A DNA stretch of 25,486 nt from Clostridia bacterium (lineage in GTDB: Bacteria; Bacillota; Clostridia; Oscillospirales; Ruminococcaceae), in the NCBI GenBank assembly GCA_021152595.1, contig JAGKVC010000026.1, forward strand, positions 1 to 25,486. Direction: 5' to 3'. Below, piece by piece: positions 6,334-13,635 of this stretch. How positions within the stretch are numbered: the stretch's first letter is position 1; every line of letters starts with the position of its first letter. A program made the translations under genes and the position numbers. The notes below the pieces were generated by a model. The model saw only the letters and a list, made by a program, of their open reading frames with translations. It did not search any database and had not been told where the DNA came from.

Positions 6334-7160
6334 ACGCCGTATCACCGGCATTCATCAACATCATGCGACTGTTTCTCATTGATTATGAAAATGTCAACTC
6401 GGCAGGGCTGCACGGCATCGGACAGGCATCCGCAGAGGACAGGATTATCCTGTTCTACAGCCATGCAGCAAATACGCTCTCGTTCGAGATTATGGACGAG
6501 ATGATGGACGCGGAGATCCTGCCGGAGCGCGTCTGTCTTGAAAAAACCGGAAAGAATGCGCTGGATTTCCAGCTCGTTACATTTCTCGGTTATCTGATTG
6601 CCAAGGAAAAAGCGGATGAATATTACATCATCAGCCGCGATTCCGGCTATCAGTCCGCTATTACGTTCTGTCAGGCATATTTTGGCGTCAAGGTGCATCT
6701 CAGACCCTCGATGAAGGCGGCACTCGGCAGCAAGAAGCAGCTCAGGCAGCAGGAAGCACCGAAGCAGGAGCTTCCGAAGGCTGTGAAGAAGACTGCAAAG
6801 CTCCAGCCTGTTGCAAAGAAAAAGGTCAAGGATGTCCGTCCTGTGCAGGAGACGCCGAAAAAAGGCAAGCGCGCCGCAGTCAGCCTGCGCAAAAAGGCGA
6901 CTGTGATTCAGGTGCAGCCTGCCGGCGGAGCAGCTGTTGTTCTGCCGAAGGAGGAGCGCATTCCGGTTGATCTGGAAATGGTGCTTTCCCTCTTGCATCC
7001 CTCGGTCAATGTGGATACCGCGACAGAGATTCTGCACTGCCTGCAGGACAGCCACAGCAAGACCGAATTCCACAATGCATTGCAGCAGCACTTCGACAAT
7101 GACAATGCAAAGCTGTATTACCACAGCATGAAGCCCTGTTTCGTCACATTTGCAGAGTAA
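6330..7160 (+). CDS. PIN/NYN-like nuclease domain protein with basic linker and C-terminal domain
   Basis: A protein of up to 276 residues. The N-terminal domain (about 12-125) is PIN/NYN-like. Acidic residues sit in LFLIDYENVN (Asp18), NALDFQL and ISRDSGYQ, the positions that bind metal in these ribonucleases. A low-complexity Lys/Ala/Gln/Pro-rich linker follows (about 130-205), suited to nucleic-acid contact. A compact C-terminal segment of about 60 residues (PVDLEMVLSLLHPSVNV onward) has no family I can name. The ATG at 6330 overlaps the kinase stop, but its Shine-Dalgarno (AAGGAGG, 6322-6328) is only 1 nt away. ATG 6363, which begins MRLFLIDYENVN, is a real alternative but has no ribosome site. 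RNase activity is inferred. Confidence 0.75.
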   Translation: MNAVSPAFINIMRLFLIDYENVNSAGLHGIGQASAEDRIILFYSHAANTLSFEIMDEMMDAEILPERVCLEKTGKNALDFQLVTFLGYLIAKEKADEYYIISRDSGYQSAITFCQAYFGVKVHLRPSMKAALGSKKQLRQQEAPKQELPKAVKKTAKLQPVAKKKVKDVRPVQETPKKGKRAAVSLRKKATVIQVQPAGGAAVVLPKEERIPVDLEMVLSLLHPSVNVDTATEILHCLQDSHSKTEFHNALQQHFDNDNAKLYYHSMKPCFVTFAE

Positions 7161-7161
7161 A

Positions 7162-7198
7162 AAAACAGAGCCGTGTTCAGTCCGCACGGCTCTGTTTT
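7162..7198. terminator. Bidirectional intrinsic terminator
   Basis: AAAACAGAGCCGTG (7162-7175) and CACGGCTCTGTTTT (7185-7198) form a 14-bp stem with A/T-rich flanks, between convergent stops at 7160 and 7203. Confidence 0.9.
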
Positions 7199-7202
7199 TC
7201 TG

Positions 7203-8213
7203 TTATGCAGCTCTCCAGTTCCGGATCTCATTTGCCAGCTTTTTCAGGCTTGTGAGATGCAGATAGTGCGCGCCCTCGATGACGACGACCTTGCTCTCCG
7301 GATTTGTGACAAGTTCCTTGTGCAGTCCTTCCCATTCGGGCATCATGTTACAGTTGTCCTTTGCCAGAACATAAAGCACCGGCACGCTTTCCGGGAACTT
7401 CATATCGTGGCATGTCCTGAAATTCGTTCCGAGCATCCGCATCTCATCCATCAGTGTATCATTGATACCCTCGAGGAAGAACAGCGCTTTCGCTTTCTCG
7501 AGATCCTCGCCCTGAAGCGTCGGGATCTGAGCGGCGGTCTGCTCGAAGCTCAGTTCCCGCATCAGACGGTTGATACCGGAGCCGTAGAGCAGGGGACGCA
7601 TGATCTTGTAGAGCTTATAGACATTCTCAGGCTTTGATGTAAAGTTGTCCATATCGCCCTGACGCGGCACGGATGCATCAATGCCGATGAATCCCTGTAC
7701 CTCATCCGGATACATATTTGCGTAGTTCAGCGCATAGAGTCCGCCGATTGAATGTGCGATCAGCGTGCAGTCAGTGCGGTCGATGGATTCGAGCAGACCG
7801 TGCAGCTCCTCGCAGTAGTTGCTGACGCTGCGCTCTGTGACGGCTTCATCGCTGAGACCGTATCCGAGCGGCTCGACCAGCACAAAATTAAACTGATCGC
7901 GCAGTTCTGTGATAAACGAATCAAATTCGTAGCGGACGGTCGCGCAGCCGTAGCCCGGCAGAATAACGGCGGTTTCATCCAGACCGTTGTCAATGATCGT
8001 GTAGTTCATTCTGACGCCGTCTGCCGTGGTGTAATATTCACCGTATGCGTTTGCAGCAAAGGCACGGTCACGTTTGGAGAGGATCCGGTGCCGGATCGTC
8101 AGGACAGCAATCAGAATCACGATAATCAGGAGAATGATCCCGAGAATTTTCAGGATTATCCTGCCGACCTTGTGCTTTTTCTTCGGCTTTGTTTCTTTGA
8201 TTTCTTCGCTCAT
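7203..8213 (-). CDS. Membrane-anchored alpha/beta hydrolase
   Basis: A 336-residue serine hydrolase of the alpha/beta-fold superfamily. A Lys-rich cytosolic start (residues 8-18) and one hydrophobic helix (about 19-40) anchor it, with the catalytic domain probably outside. The oxyanion segment LPGYGCAT lies at 85-92, and the nucleophile elbow AHSIGG places Ser155. The likely acid is Asp286 in VLAKDN, and the His is His316 in EGAHYLHL. ATG at 8211-8213 follows AAAGGAA at good distance. It is the last gene of a same-strand run with FkbM, the PH-like protein and the xylosidase, separated from FkbM by a 92-bp gap with a strong hairpin. The substrate (ester, lipid or peptide) cannot be predicted. 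Confidence 0.85.
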   Translation of the reverse strand: MSEEIKETKPKKKHKVGRIILKILGIILLIIVILIAVLTIRHRILSKRDRAFAANAYGEYYTTADGVRMNYTIIDNGLDETAVILPGYGCATVRYEFDSFITELRDQFNFVLVEPLGYGLSDEAVTERSVSNYCEELHGLLESIDRTDCTLIAHSIGGLYALNYANMYPDEVQGFIGIDASVPRQGDMDNFTSKPENVYKLYKIMRPLLYGSGINRLMRELSFEQTAAQIPTLQGEDLEKAKALFFLEGINDTLMDEMRMLGTNFRTCHDMKFPESVPVLYVLAKDNCNMMPEWEGLHKELVTNPESKVVVIEGAHYLHLTSLKKLANEIRNWRAA

Positions 8214-8251
8214 AGCAGTGTTCCTTTCGTTGCTGAATTTGTATTCATACA

Positions 8252-8281
8252 GATACCCCCGTTCAATGAATCGGGGGTATC
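8252..8281 (-). other. Perfect 10-bp hairpin between FkbM and hydrolase genes
   Basis: GATACCCCCG (8252-8261) and CGGGGGTATC (8272-8281) form a perfect stem with a 10-nt A/T-rich loop. No T-run follows on the minus strand (TGTATG), so it is not a standard terminator. It may be an mRNA processing or stabilising element that uncouples expression of the hydrolase, or a pause site. Confidence 0.5.
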
Positions 8282-8305
8282 AACTGTATCGTTCTGATGC
8301 GTGTA

Positions 8306-9397
8306 TTATTCGCCGTACTGCGTGTTGCCGTTATCCTCGCAGACCGCATAGAGATTGGTCTCCCATGCCGGAATATAGGGCAGATGGCGGATAAACAGGC
8401 GATAGCGCGGATTGATGCGCTTCACGAGCAGCGGCAGCTCAAAGATATCCTCATTGCGGTGATAGAGCGAGATCATCAGCTTCGGTGCATAGCGTGCAAT
8501 CGAACGGCTTGCGCCCCAGAGTGCCTCGCGCTCCGCGCCCTCAACATCCATCTTGAGGAGTGTCACAGGGTTTCCTGCAAGCAGATTATCCACGGCTCTT
8601 GCCGGAGTCATAGCGCCTTCCATTGCGATTGCGGACTGTCTGCCGGCCTTAGCACCGAAGGGCAGCTCCGTATCCACGCACCATGCCGTACACTGATAGC
8701 ATTGCACGGAGGGCGTATCACCGACAAATTTGACGAGCTTTTTATAGTTTTTCTTATCCGGTTCGACTGCAATGATGCGGTGATATTTGCCGCGTGTATA
8801 CTCAAGCATTTCGCGGATCGTATCGCCGTTATAAGCGCCGAGATCGACATAGATTTCGTGATTCGTCGGCTTGAGTACGCGGTTCCAGATCTCATCCTTG
8901 CTGTCAACCATGTCGATCAGATAGCCGGGATTGCCGCTGATCTTGAAGTTGATGATATTTGCATAGATCTGACGGGAGCGCTCATCTGCAAGCGACTGAT
9001 AGACTGCCTGAATCTCCTCTTCATGTTCGGTGCAGTATTCGGGGGTAAAGAGACCGCCGCCGACAACCGGAACATCGGGGACATAGAGCTGATATTTTTC
9101 GCCGAGCGTGCGGATCCGGTCGATCATCGCAGGGGAGCAGACCGCAAATGCAAGCACGACGACAAAATCGTCAAGCTCTGCTTCCAGCTCGGAGAGCTTG
9201 CGGACGGGATAGCCTGCAAAATCATGACCGCGGACGAATTCATCGCTTGCGAAGATACCGGCAGCCTTGATGCCGTAGGTGCGCATGGCAGCGAGAATCC
9301 GCACTGCTCCGTCACCCATGCCGTAGAGATAGATCGGGCGCGTCTCAGCCTTCAGGCGTTCCCAGACGGATATTTTTTCTGTAACAAACTGAAGCAT
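8306..9397 (-). CDS. FkbM-family methyltransferase
   Basis: A 363-residue protein with two parts. The N-terminal portion (about 20-110) is Rossmann-like, with YLYGMGDGAVRI at 23-34, a sugar- or nucleotide-binding type domain often found before FkbM modules. The C-terminal portion (about 180-345) is a SAM-dependent FkbM methyltransferase: EIYVDLGAYNGDT (181-193, SAM loop), IAVEPD (209-214) and LLKMDVEGAE (280-289). Members often O-methylate glycans or secondary metabolites, so modification of a cell-surface sugar is plausible but unproven. The start at 9395-9397 is chosen for GAAGGGAA upstream; the frame extends to 9442 but would overlap the preceding gene and has no ribosome site there. Confidence 0.85.
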   Translation of the reverse strand: MLQFVTEKISVWERLKAETRPIYLYGMGDGAVRILAAMRTYGIKAAGIFASDEFVRGHDFAGYPVRKLSELEAELDDFVVVLAFAVCSPAMIDRIRTLGEKYQLYVPDVPVVGGGLFTPEYCTEHEEEIQAVYQSLADERSRQIYANIINFKISGNPGYLIDMVDSKDEIWNRVLKPTNHEIYVDLGAYNGDTIREMLEYTRGKYHRIIAVEPDKKNYKKLVKFVGDTPSVQCYQCTAWCVDTELPFGAKAGRQSAIAMEGAMTPARAVDNLLAGNPVTLLKMDVEGAEREALWGASRSIARYAPKLMISLYHRNEDIFELPLLVKRINPRYRLFIRHLPYIPAWETNLYAVCEDNGNTQYGE

Positions 9398-9420
9398 TCC
9401 AGTCAATTCCCTTCGTGAGA

Positions 9421-9888
9421 TTATTGTTCCTGATCGTGACATTCACAGTCGCAGTCAATGTCATCGTGCTGCGGATGATCCATCATATCATCGTGGTGAT
9501 GCCCGTGACCGCCTGCGCCGCCGGTGATCGCATAGAGGTCTCTGCCTCTGGTATTATAGCGGTCGCGTTCTGCATTGATCTGCTTATCGAGTTTTGCAAG
9601 AAAATCACGCGGATGCTTGATGCAGCGGACTTCCTTTTCCGGCGTATCGGTATCGCGGACAAAGATAATGACCGTGCCGCAGCCGACAAGTCTCTGCCAG
9701 AAGGGGAGCTTGAGCTTTTTGTCCGTCACCTTGTAGAGATCGAGCTCATCCTCATCCAGATTGAAAAAGCCGGTGCGCGTAATGAATTTGGTATCAGTCA
9801 GAAAGTATCTGGTGAAGGACCACGGCAGTCCGAGAAATGTACGCTTTCTGTCCTCCCAGATATAGTTGATTTCCTGTTTCTTGCTCAT
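9421..9888 (-). CDS. PH-like domain protein with His/Asp/Cys-rich C-terminal tail
   Basis: A 155-residue protein. Residues about 8-110 look like a bacterial PH-type beta domain (EINYIWEDRKRTFLGLPWSF, then TRYFLTDTKFITRTGFFNL). It lacks the transmembrane helices of many bPH proteins. After a helix (about 92-112, RDFLAKLDKQINAER) comes a tail from about residue 122. The tail is a glycine hinge, an HGHHHDD cluster, then DHPQHDD and DCDCECHD, giving seven His and three Cys among many acidic residues, which looks like a metal-binding tail. ATG at 9886-9888 is supported by GGAGTG upstream. It lies between the xylosidase (46-bp gap) and FkbM (23-bp gap), likely one transcript. The function is unknown. 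Confidence 0.7.
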   Translation of the reverse strand: MSKKQEINYIWEDRKRTFLGLPWSFTRYFLTDTKFITRTGFFNLDEDELDLYKVTDKKLKLPFWQRLVGCGTVIIFVRDTDTPEKEVRCIKHPRDFLAKLDKQINAERDRYNTRGRDLYAITGGAGGHGHHHDDMMDHPQHDDIDCDCECHDQEQ

Positions 9889-9934
9889 GCAGATCACTCC
9901 ATTCTGTAGTATTACGTCAGAGACGCGGATATAA

Positions 9935-12304
9935 TTACAGACTGATCACGGTTGTACCGCCGGATTCCGCCTGTACGTTTCTGTTTGTGCCTGCCACGCG
10001 GACCGTAAACTTCCGGTCGGTTACAGGGTAGGTGAGTGTGATGCGTTTTCCTTCGCGCTTTGCAGTCAGCGTCAGGTCGATGCCGCCCTCTGCGCGATAA
10101 ATCGTGCAGGATGCTTCTTTGCCGTCCTCCAGACCGCAGATCAGCACCTCGGCATTCCTGAGATAATCATAGCAGACATCATCCTTGAAATCGCCGAGGA
10201 CGATGATCGAATTCGGTCTGACATATACGGGCATTTCGAGGTAGCTGCACTTGCGGCGGTACCATTTTCCGCCCTGTGTCAGCGGCGCTCCGGGATCACC
10301 GAGCAGATCGAACCATTCGCCCTGCGGCAGATAGAATTCTGCGATGCCGCTTTCCTCAAAGACCGGCGCACAGAGCAGATTCTCACCGAGCATATACTGC
10401 CGGTCGAGCGTCAGGCATGCCGGATCGTCTGCGTAGTCGATCACCATTGCGCGCATCATCGGGATACCGGTCTGATGCGTCAGATTCGCCTGTGCCCAGA
10501 GATACGGCATCAGTCTGCCCTTGAGATTTGTGAAATGACGCAGAACCGCGCATGCATTTTCGGGATTCTGCGGATCATCCTCCTCATATGCCCACGGGAC
10601 GCGGTAGGAGGTCGAGCCGTGCAGACGGCTGTGCGTGCTCATCAGACCGAACGCAACCCAGCGCTTATAGACATCGGCAGAAGCAGTCTGCTCAAAGCCG
10701 CCGATATCGTGGCTGAAGAAGCCGAATCCGGATGCACAAAGTGAGAGACCGCCGCGGAGCGTTTCCGCCATTGCAGAGTATTCCGCAGCACAGTCGCCGC
10801 CCCAGTGAACAGGAAATTTCTGTCCGCCTGCGGTCGCGCTTCTCGCAAAGAGGACAGCATTGTCTTTGCCCTTGCAGGATTCAAGCGCCTCAAACACAAC
10901 CTTATTATAGAGGTAGGTATAATAATTATGCATAGCGACCGGATCGGAGCCGTCATAGTAGACGACATCGGTCGGGATGCGCTCGCCGAAATCGGTCTTG
11001 ATCGCATCGACACCGTCGGCACAGAGCTTGCGGATGCCGTCTGCGAACCATTTGCACGCATCGGGATTGGTAAAGTCCACGATTGCCATGCCCGGCTGCC
11101 ACATATCCGTCTGGAAGATGCCGCCGTCCTTTGTATGGAGGAAGTAGCCCTTTTCCGCACCCTCATCAAAGAGCGCGGACTGCTGTGCGATATAGGGATT
11201 GATCCACACACAGATCCCGACATTATGCTCCTTTTTGATGCGTGCGAGCATGCCCTGCGGATCGGGGAACATCTCCTGATCCCATTCAAAGCTCGTCCAC
11301 GTAAATGCCTTCATCCAGAAGCAGTCGAAGTGGAACATTTGCAGCGGAATTTTGCGGCCCGCCATGCCGGAGAGGAATCCTTTGACGGTATTTTCATCGT
11401 AATCTGTGGTGAACGATGTGGAGAGCCAGAGTCCGAGCGACTTTGCAGGCGTCAGCGCCGGCTTTCCGCTCAGACCGGTATAATTGCGCAGAACATCGGC
11501 ACAGTTTTCACCGCCGATGATGAAATATTCAAGCGATTCGCCTGCAACGGTCATGCTGACCTTTGAGACGGTATCGGATGCGACCTCATAGCTGACGTAT
11601 CCGGTCTGATTTGTGAATACGCCGTAGCCGCGCGAGCTGAGGTAGAAGGGGACACATTTGTAGCTCTGATCGGAGCATGTGCCGCCGTCCGCATTCCAGA
11701 TTTCAACGGTCTGCCCGTTCTTGACAAACGGCGTAAACTTTTCGCCGAAGCCGTAGATATATTCACCGACAGAGAGCTTCAGCTGCTCGCGGATATAAGC
11801 ACCGCTGCGATTCGCCGGAACGCTCCAGAAGCTCTGATCGGCAGCGGATCGGATGCGGTTTTCGGTCTCATAGGCATTTTCCTGAATATAGGAGGCAGAG
11901 CGCCAGCCGCAGCCGGTGAGCAGTCTGCCGTCATAGGTGAAGCGGATATCCCATGCGTTGCCCTTGGTGATTGTGACAGCGGTTTTGCCGGATGTCAGTG
12001 TAACAGCTTCATCTGTTTCGGTGATCTCAGGCTTGAAATCTGCATCCTCATTCAGCTCGAATTTCGGTGCATGATCCGCAGCGCCTTTGTGATGCACAAT
12101 GCGCACCTTGATCGTATTTTCTTTTGTCGAGGAATACTCGATCGTCAGGGCGACACCGCCGAGCGTCATGCCGCGGTGATAGATTGTCTGGGATGTGGCA
12201 AACACCCGAACCGCATGGTCAAGGATCTGGATCTCGTAGGGCTGTGCAGCGTAATCGACGGTATAGCCGCGCTGATTCAGCCAGAAGCCGTCCGCGAATT
12301 TCAT
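9935..12304 (-). CDS. yicI: Glycoside hydrolase family 31, probable alpha-xylosidase (YicI-like)
   Basis: A 789-residue cytosolic GH31 enzyme without a signal peptide. GH31 enzymes of the YicI type release alpha-linked xylose from isoprimeverose and xyloglucan oligosaccharides by a retaining mechanism. An N-terminal beta-sandwich (about 1-280) precedes the catalytic barrel (about 285-640) and C-terminal beta domains. The nucleophile is Asp438 in AIKTDFGE and the acid/base is Asp504 in HWGGDCAAEY. Their 66-residue spacing equals that of Asp416/Asp482 in E. coli YicI. MFHFDCFWM (323-331) and the ICVWINPYI strand (364-372) fit xylosidase better than alpha-glucosidase. ATG at 12302-12304 follows AGGAGG. 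It is first in the operon behind a strong promoter. Imported xyloglucan fragments are the expected substrate; this is inferred. Confidence 0.9.
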   Translation of the reverse strand: MKFADGFWLNQRGYTVDYAAQPYEIQILDHAVRVFATSQTIYHRGMTLGGVALTIEYSSTKENTIKVRIVHHKGAADHAPKFELNEDADFKPEITETDEAVTLTSGKTAVTITKGNAWDIRFTYDGRLLTGCGWRSASYIQENAYETENRIRSAADQSFWSVPANRSGAYIREQLKLSVGEYIYGFGEKFTPFVKNGQTVEIWNADGGTCSDQSYKCVPFYLSSRGYGVFTNQTGYVSYEVASDTVSKVSMTVAGESLEYFIIGGENCADVLRNYTGLSGKPALTPAKSLGLWLSTSFTTDYDENTVKGFLSGMAGRKIPLQMFHFDCFWMKAFTWTSFEWDQEMFPDPQGMLARIKKEHNVGICVWINPYIAQQSALFDEGAEKGYFLHTKDGGIFQTDMWQPGMAIVDFTNPDACKWFADGIRKLCADGVDAIKTDFGERIPTDVVYYDGSDPVAMHNYYTYLYNKVVFEALESCKGKDNAVLFARSATAGGQKFPVHWGGDCAAEYSAMAETLRGGLSLCASGFGFFSHDIGGFEQTASADVYKRWVAFGLMSTHSRLHGSTSYRVPWAYEEDDPQNPENACAVLRHFTNLKGRLMPYLWAQANLTHQTGIPMMRAMVIDYADDPACLTLDRQYMLGENLLCAPVFEESGIAEFYLPQGEWFDLLGDPGAPLTQGGKWYRRKCSYLEMPVYVRPNSIIVLGDFKDDVCYDYLRNAEVLICGLEDGKEASCTIYRAEGGIDLTLTAKREGKRITLTYPVTDRKFTVRVAGTNRNVQAESGGTTVISL

Positions 12305-12353
12305 GAGTAACCTCCTGCGCAGATAAATCTGCTCTCTATATTTTTACCTATAT

Positions 12354-12382
12354 ATCATACCATAAAAAAGCGTGAAAGTCAA
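12354..12382 (-). promoter_or_regulatory. Promoter of the alpha-xylosidase operon
   Basis: Minus strand: -35 TTGACT (12377-12382), 17-nt spacer, -10 TATGAT (12354-12359), about 50 nt before the start codon. No clear operator palindrome is seen beside it. Confidence 0.75.
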
Positions 12383-12403
12383 TCTTTCCGGCAAGATTGC
12401 ACG

Positions 12404-12435
12404 AAAAAAAGCCGGGGCAAATTGAATTGCCCCGG
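12404..12435 (-). terminator. Intrinsic terminator of the SleB-type hydrolase gene
   Basis: On the minus strand CCGGGGCAA (12427-12435) pairs with TTGCCCCGG (12412-12420) over a 6-nt loop; CTTTTTTT follows (12404-12411). Confidence 0.9.
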
Positions 12436-12472
12436 ACTTTCCGGTTCTTTGCGGTTGATTCAATCGGACACA

Positions 12473-13297
12473 TCAGCAGGTCGCGCGGAAATAATTGCGG
12501 TAACCGTCTCCGTTGAAGAACAGGTAGCCGTGCTGGAACTGTGACGGATTGGAAAGATACAGATCCACGGCGTCGCGCACACTTTGCGTGACGTAAGAGG
12601 ACATGTGATCCATTTCAACCAGATATTCCAGACCGGTAAACTGGTTCGGCTGCATGAGCACATCATAGATGCTGTTCGGGAACAGCGGAGAATTGACGCG
12701 ATTCATAACGACTTCGGCAACCAGAGCTTTTTCCGCTTCCGGCACCCAGTCGGAGCCGTATTCATGACCGACAACATTGCAGAGCATGATGTACTCGCGG
12801 TCGGTGACGGAAACAGCAAAGGAATCGCTGGTATATTGTTCTGCGGCATCGGTCTGCGGTGCGGGTTCGGACGCTTCGGTCTCAGGACATGTGGTGATAA
12901 CCGGTGCCTCAGTTGCAACAGGAACAGGCTCAGTGACAGGTTCCGCAGGGGCTGCGGTGGTGGCTTCCGTTGTTGTTGTCTCTGTTTTTGTTGTTGCAGA
13001 TGTATCGGTTGTCGTCGCAGCGGTTGTCTTTGATGTAGTCGCCGTGGTGGATTTTGCAGTCACGGTCGTTGCTGCGGCAGTCGTCACAGGTTTCGCTTTT
13101 GCGGACGTCGCGGTGGTTACGAGGGCTGTGGTCTCGATCGAAGTTGCGGTAGTAACAGCTTCTTCTGTAACCTCGAGAATCTGATCAGACTGATCGGCTC
13201 TTGCGACGGAAAGCTCATTACCGCTGAAGGTAACTCCCCCGAGCATACCGGCACTGAAGAGGCACAGGATTGCTGCTGCAACCTTCCCTTTTCTCAT
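12473..13297 (-). CDS. Secreted SleB/CwlJ-type cell-wall hydrolase with Thr-rich linker
   Basis: A 274-residue exported protein. A signal peptide (residues 1 to about 35: KGK, hydrophobic core, VARADQ cleavage region) is followed by a low-complexity linker of about 100 residues dominated by Thr, Ala and, later, Pro/Glu (about 45-150). The hydrolase_2 domain covers about 165-274, with catalytic Glu179 in VVGHEYGSD, then ALVAEVVMNRV and PNQFTG, matching the SleB fold. SleB-class enzymes are lytic transglycosylases active on peptidoglycan, best known in spore germination. The long linker and vegetative-type sigma-A promoter leave a growth-phase wall role open. ATG at 13295-13297 is preferred to an adjacent TTG. 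It has its own promoter and terminator, so it is monocistronic. Confidence 0.88.
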   Translation of the reverse strand: MRKGKVAAAILCLFSAGMLGGVTFSGNELSVARADQSDQILEVTEEAVTTATSIETTALVTTATSAKAKPVTTAAATTVTAKSTTATTSKTTAATTTDTSATTKTETTTTEATTAAPAEPVTEPVPVATEAPVITTCPETEASEPAPQTDAAEQYTSDSFAVSVTDREYIMLCNVVGHEYGSDWVPEAEKALVAEVVMNRVNSPLFPNSIYDVLMQPNQFTGLEYLVEMDHMSSYVTQSVRDAVDLYLSNPSQFQHGYLFFNGDGYRNYFRATC

Positions 13298-13361
13298 CAA
13301 CTCATCCTTTCGTAGAAAGATACATAGTTACACAGGCGAAATCCGCCTATGCACGATGTTT

Positions 13362-13390
13362 ATTATAACATACTTTAGAAAAGTTTACAA
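13362..13390 (-). promoter_or_regulatory. Promoter of the SleB-type hydrolase gene
   Basis: Minus strand: -35 TTGTAA (13385-13390), 17-nt spacer, -10 TATAAT (13362-13367). A small hairpin with AGGCG/CGCCT arms follows in the leader (13334-13348). Confidence 0.75.
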
Positions 13391-13574
13391 CTCGATTACA
13401 GGATTTTCCATTTTGTAATCAAAAATCATTCTGTGGGTACAAATCAAAAACGTGCATCTTGCACAAAGAAAAGATGGATAAATTGTGAACGGATTGCATA
13501 TTCTGACTATGTTCAAAAAAAACGCATGTTTGCATATCAAATATATAGGTAATGTCGAAATGCGCCGCAACGCA
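13391..13574. other. A/T-rich intergenic region between divergent sleB-type and cysE genes
   Basis: The gene-free stretch 13298-13635 holds two divergent promoters, one at each end. Between them lie an inverted repeat GATTACA (13394-13400) / TGTAATC (13414-13420), just upstream of the hydrolase -35, and a compact palindrome GTGCA-TCT-TGCAC (13452-13464). No T-box, riboswitch or small ORF with a ribosome site is visible. The repeats are possible operators only. Confidence 0.3.
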
Positions 13575-13603
13575 TTGACTTTTTCACGTATCTATATTAT
13601 AAT
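13575..13603 (+). promoter_or_regulatory. Promoter of the serine acetyltransferase gene
   Basis: Plus strand: -35 TTGACT (13575-13580), 17-nt spacer, -10 TATAAT (13598-13603). The transcript would start near 13610, leaving a leader of only about 25 nt, too short for a T-box or riboswitch. Confidence 0.85.
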
Positions 13604-13635
13604 AGAATAATAATGATAGCACGGAGGGCGATTCT

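Noticed and set aside
5368..6351. 327-codon open frame opposite the lipid kinase
   Set aside because: The plus-strand frame shows full kinase motifs; the antisense frame has none.
8297..9418. 373-codon open frame opposite the FkbM gene
   Set aside because: It is the antisense shadow of a clear methyltransferase frame and has no domain-like sequence or ribosome site.
12991..13160. Thr/Val codon-rich repeats as a CRISPR or tandem DNA repeat
   Set aside because: The repetition is at protein level with varied codons; there are no regular spacers.
12777..13184. Val/Ala-rich plus-strand frame
   Set aside because: It is a by-product of the Thr-rich linker codons of the minus-strand hydrolase.
13385..13570. 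Possible 61-residue gene in the sleB-cysE intergenic region
   Set aside because: It starts with TTG without a ribosome site and covers promoter elements of the flanking genes.
13604..13635. T-box or cysteine-responsive leader before cysE
   Set aside because: The leader from the predicted transcript start is only about 25 nt, too short, and no T-box sequence is present.
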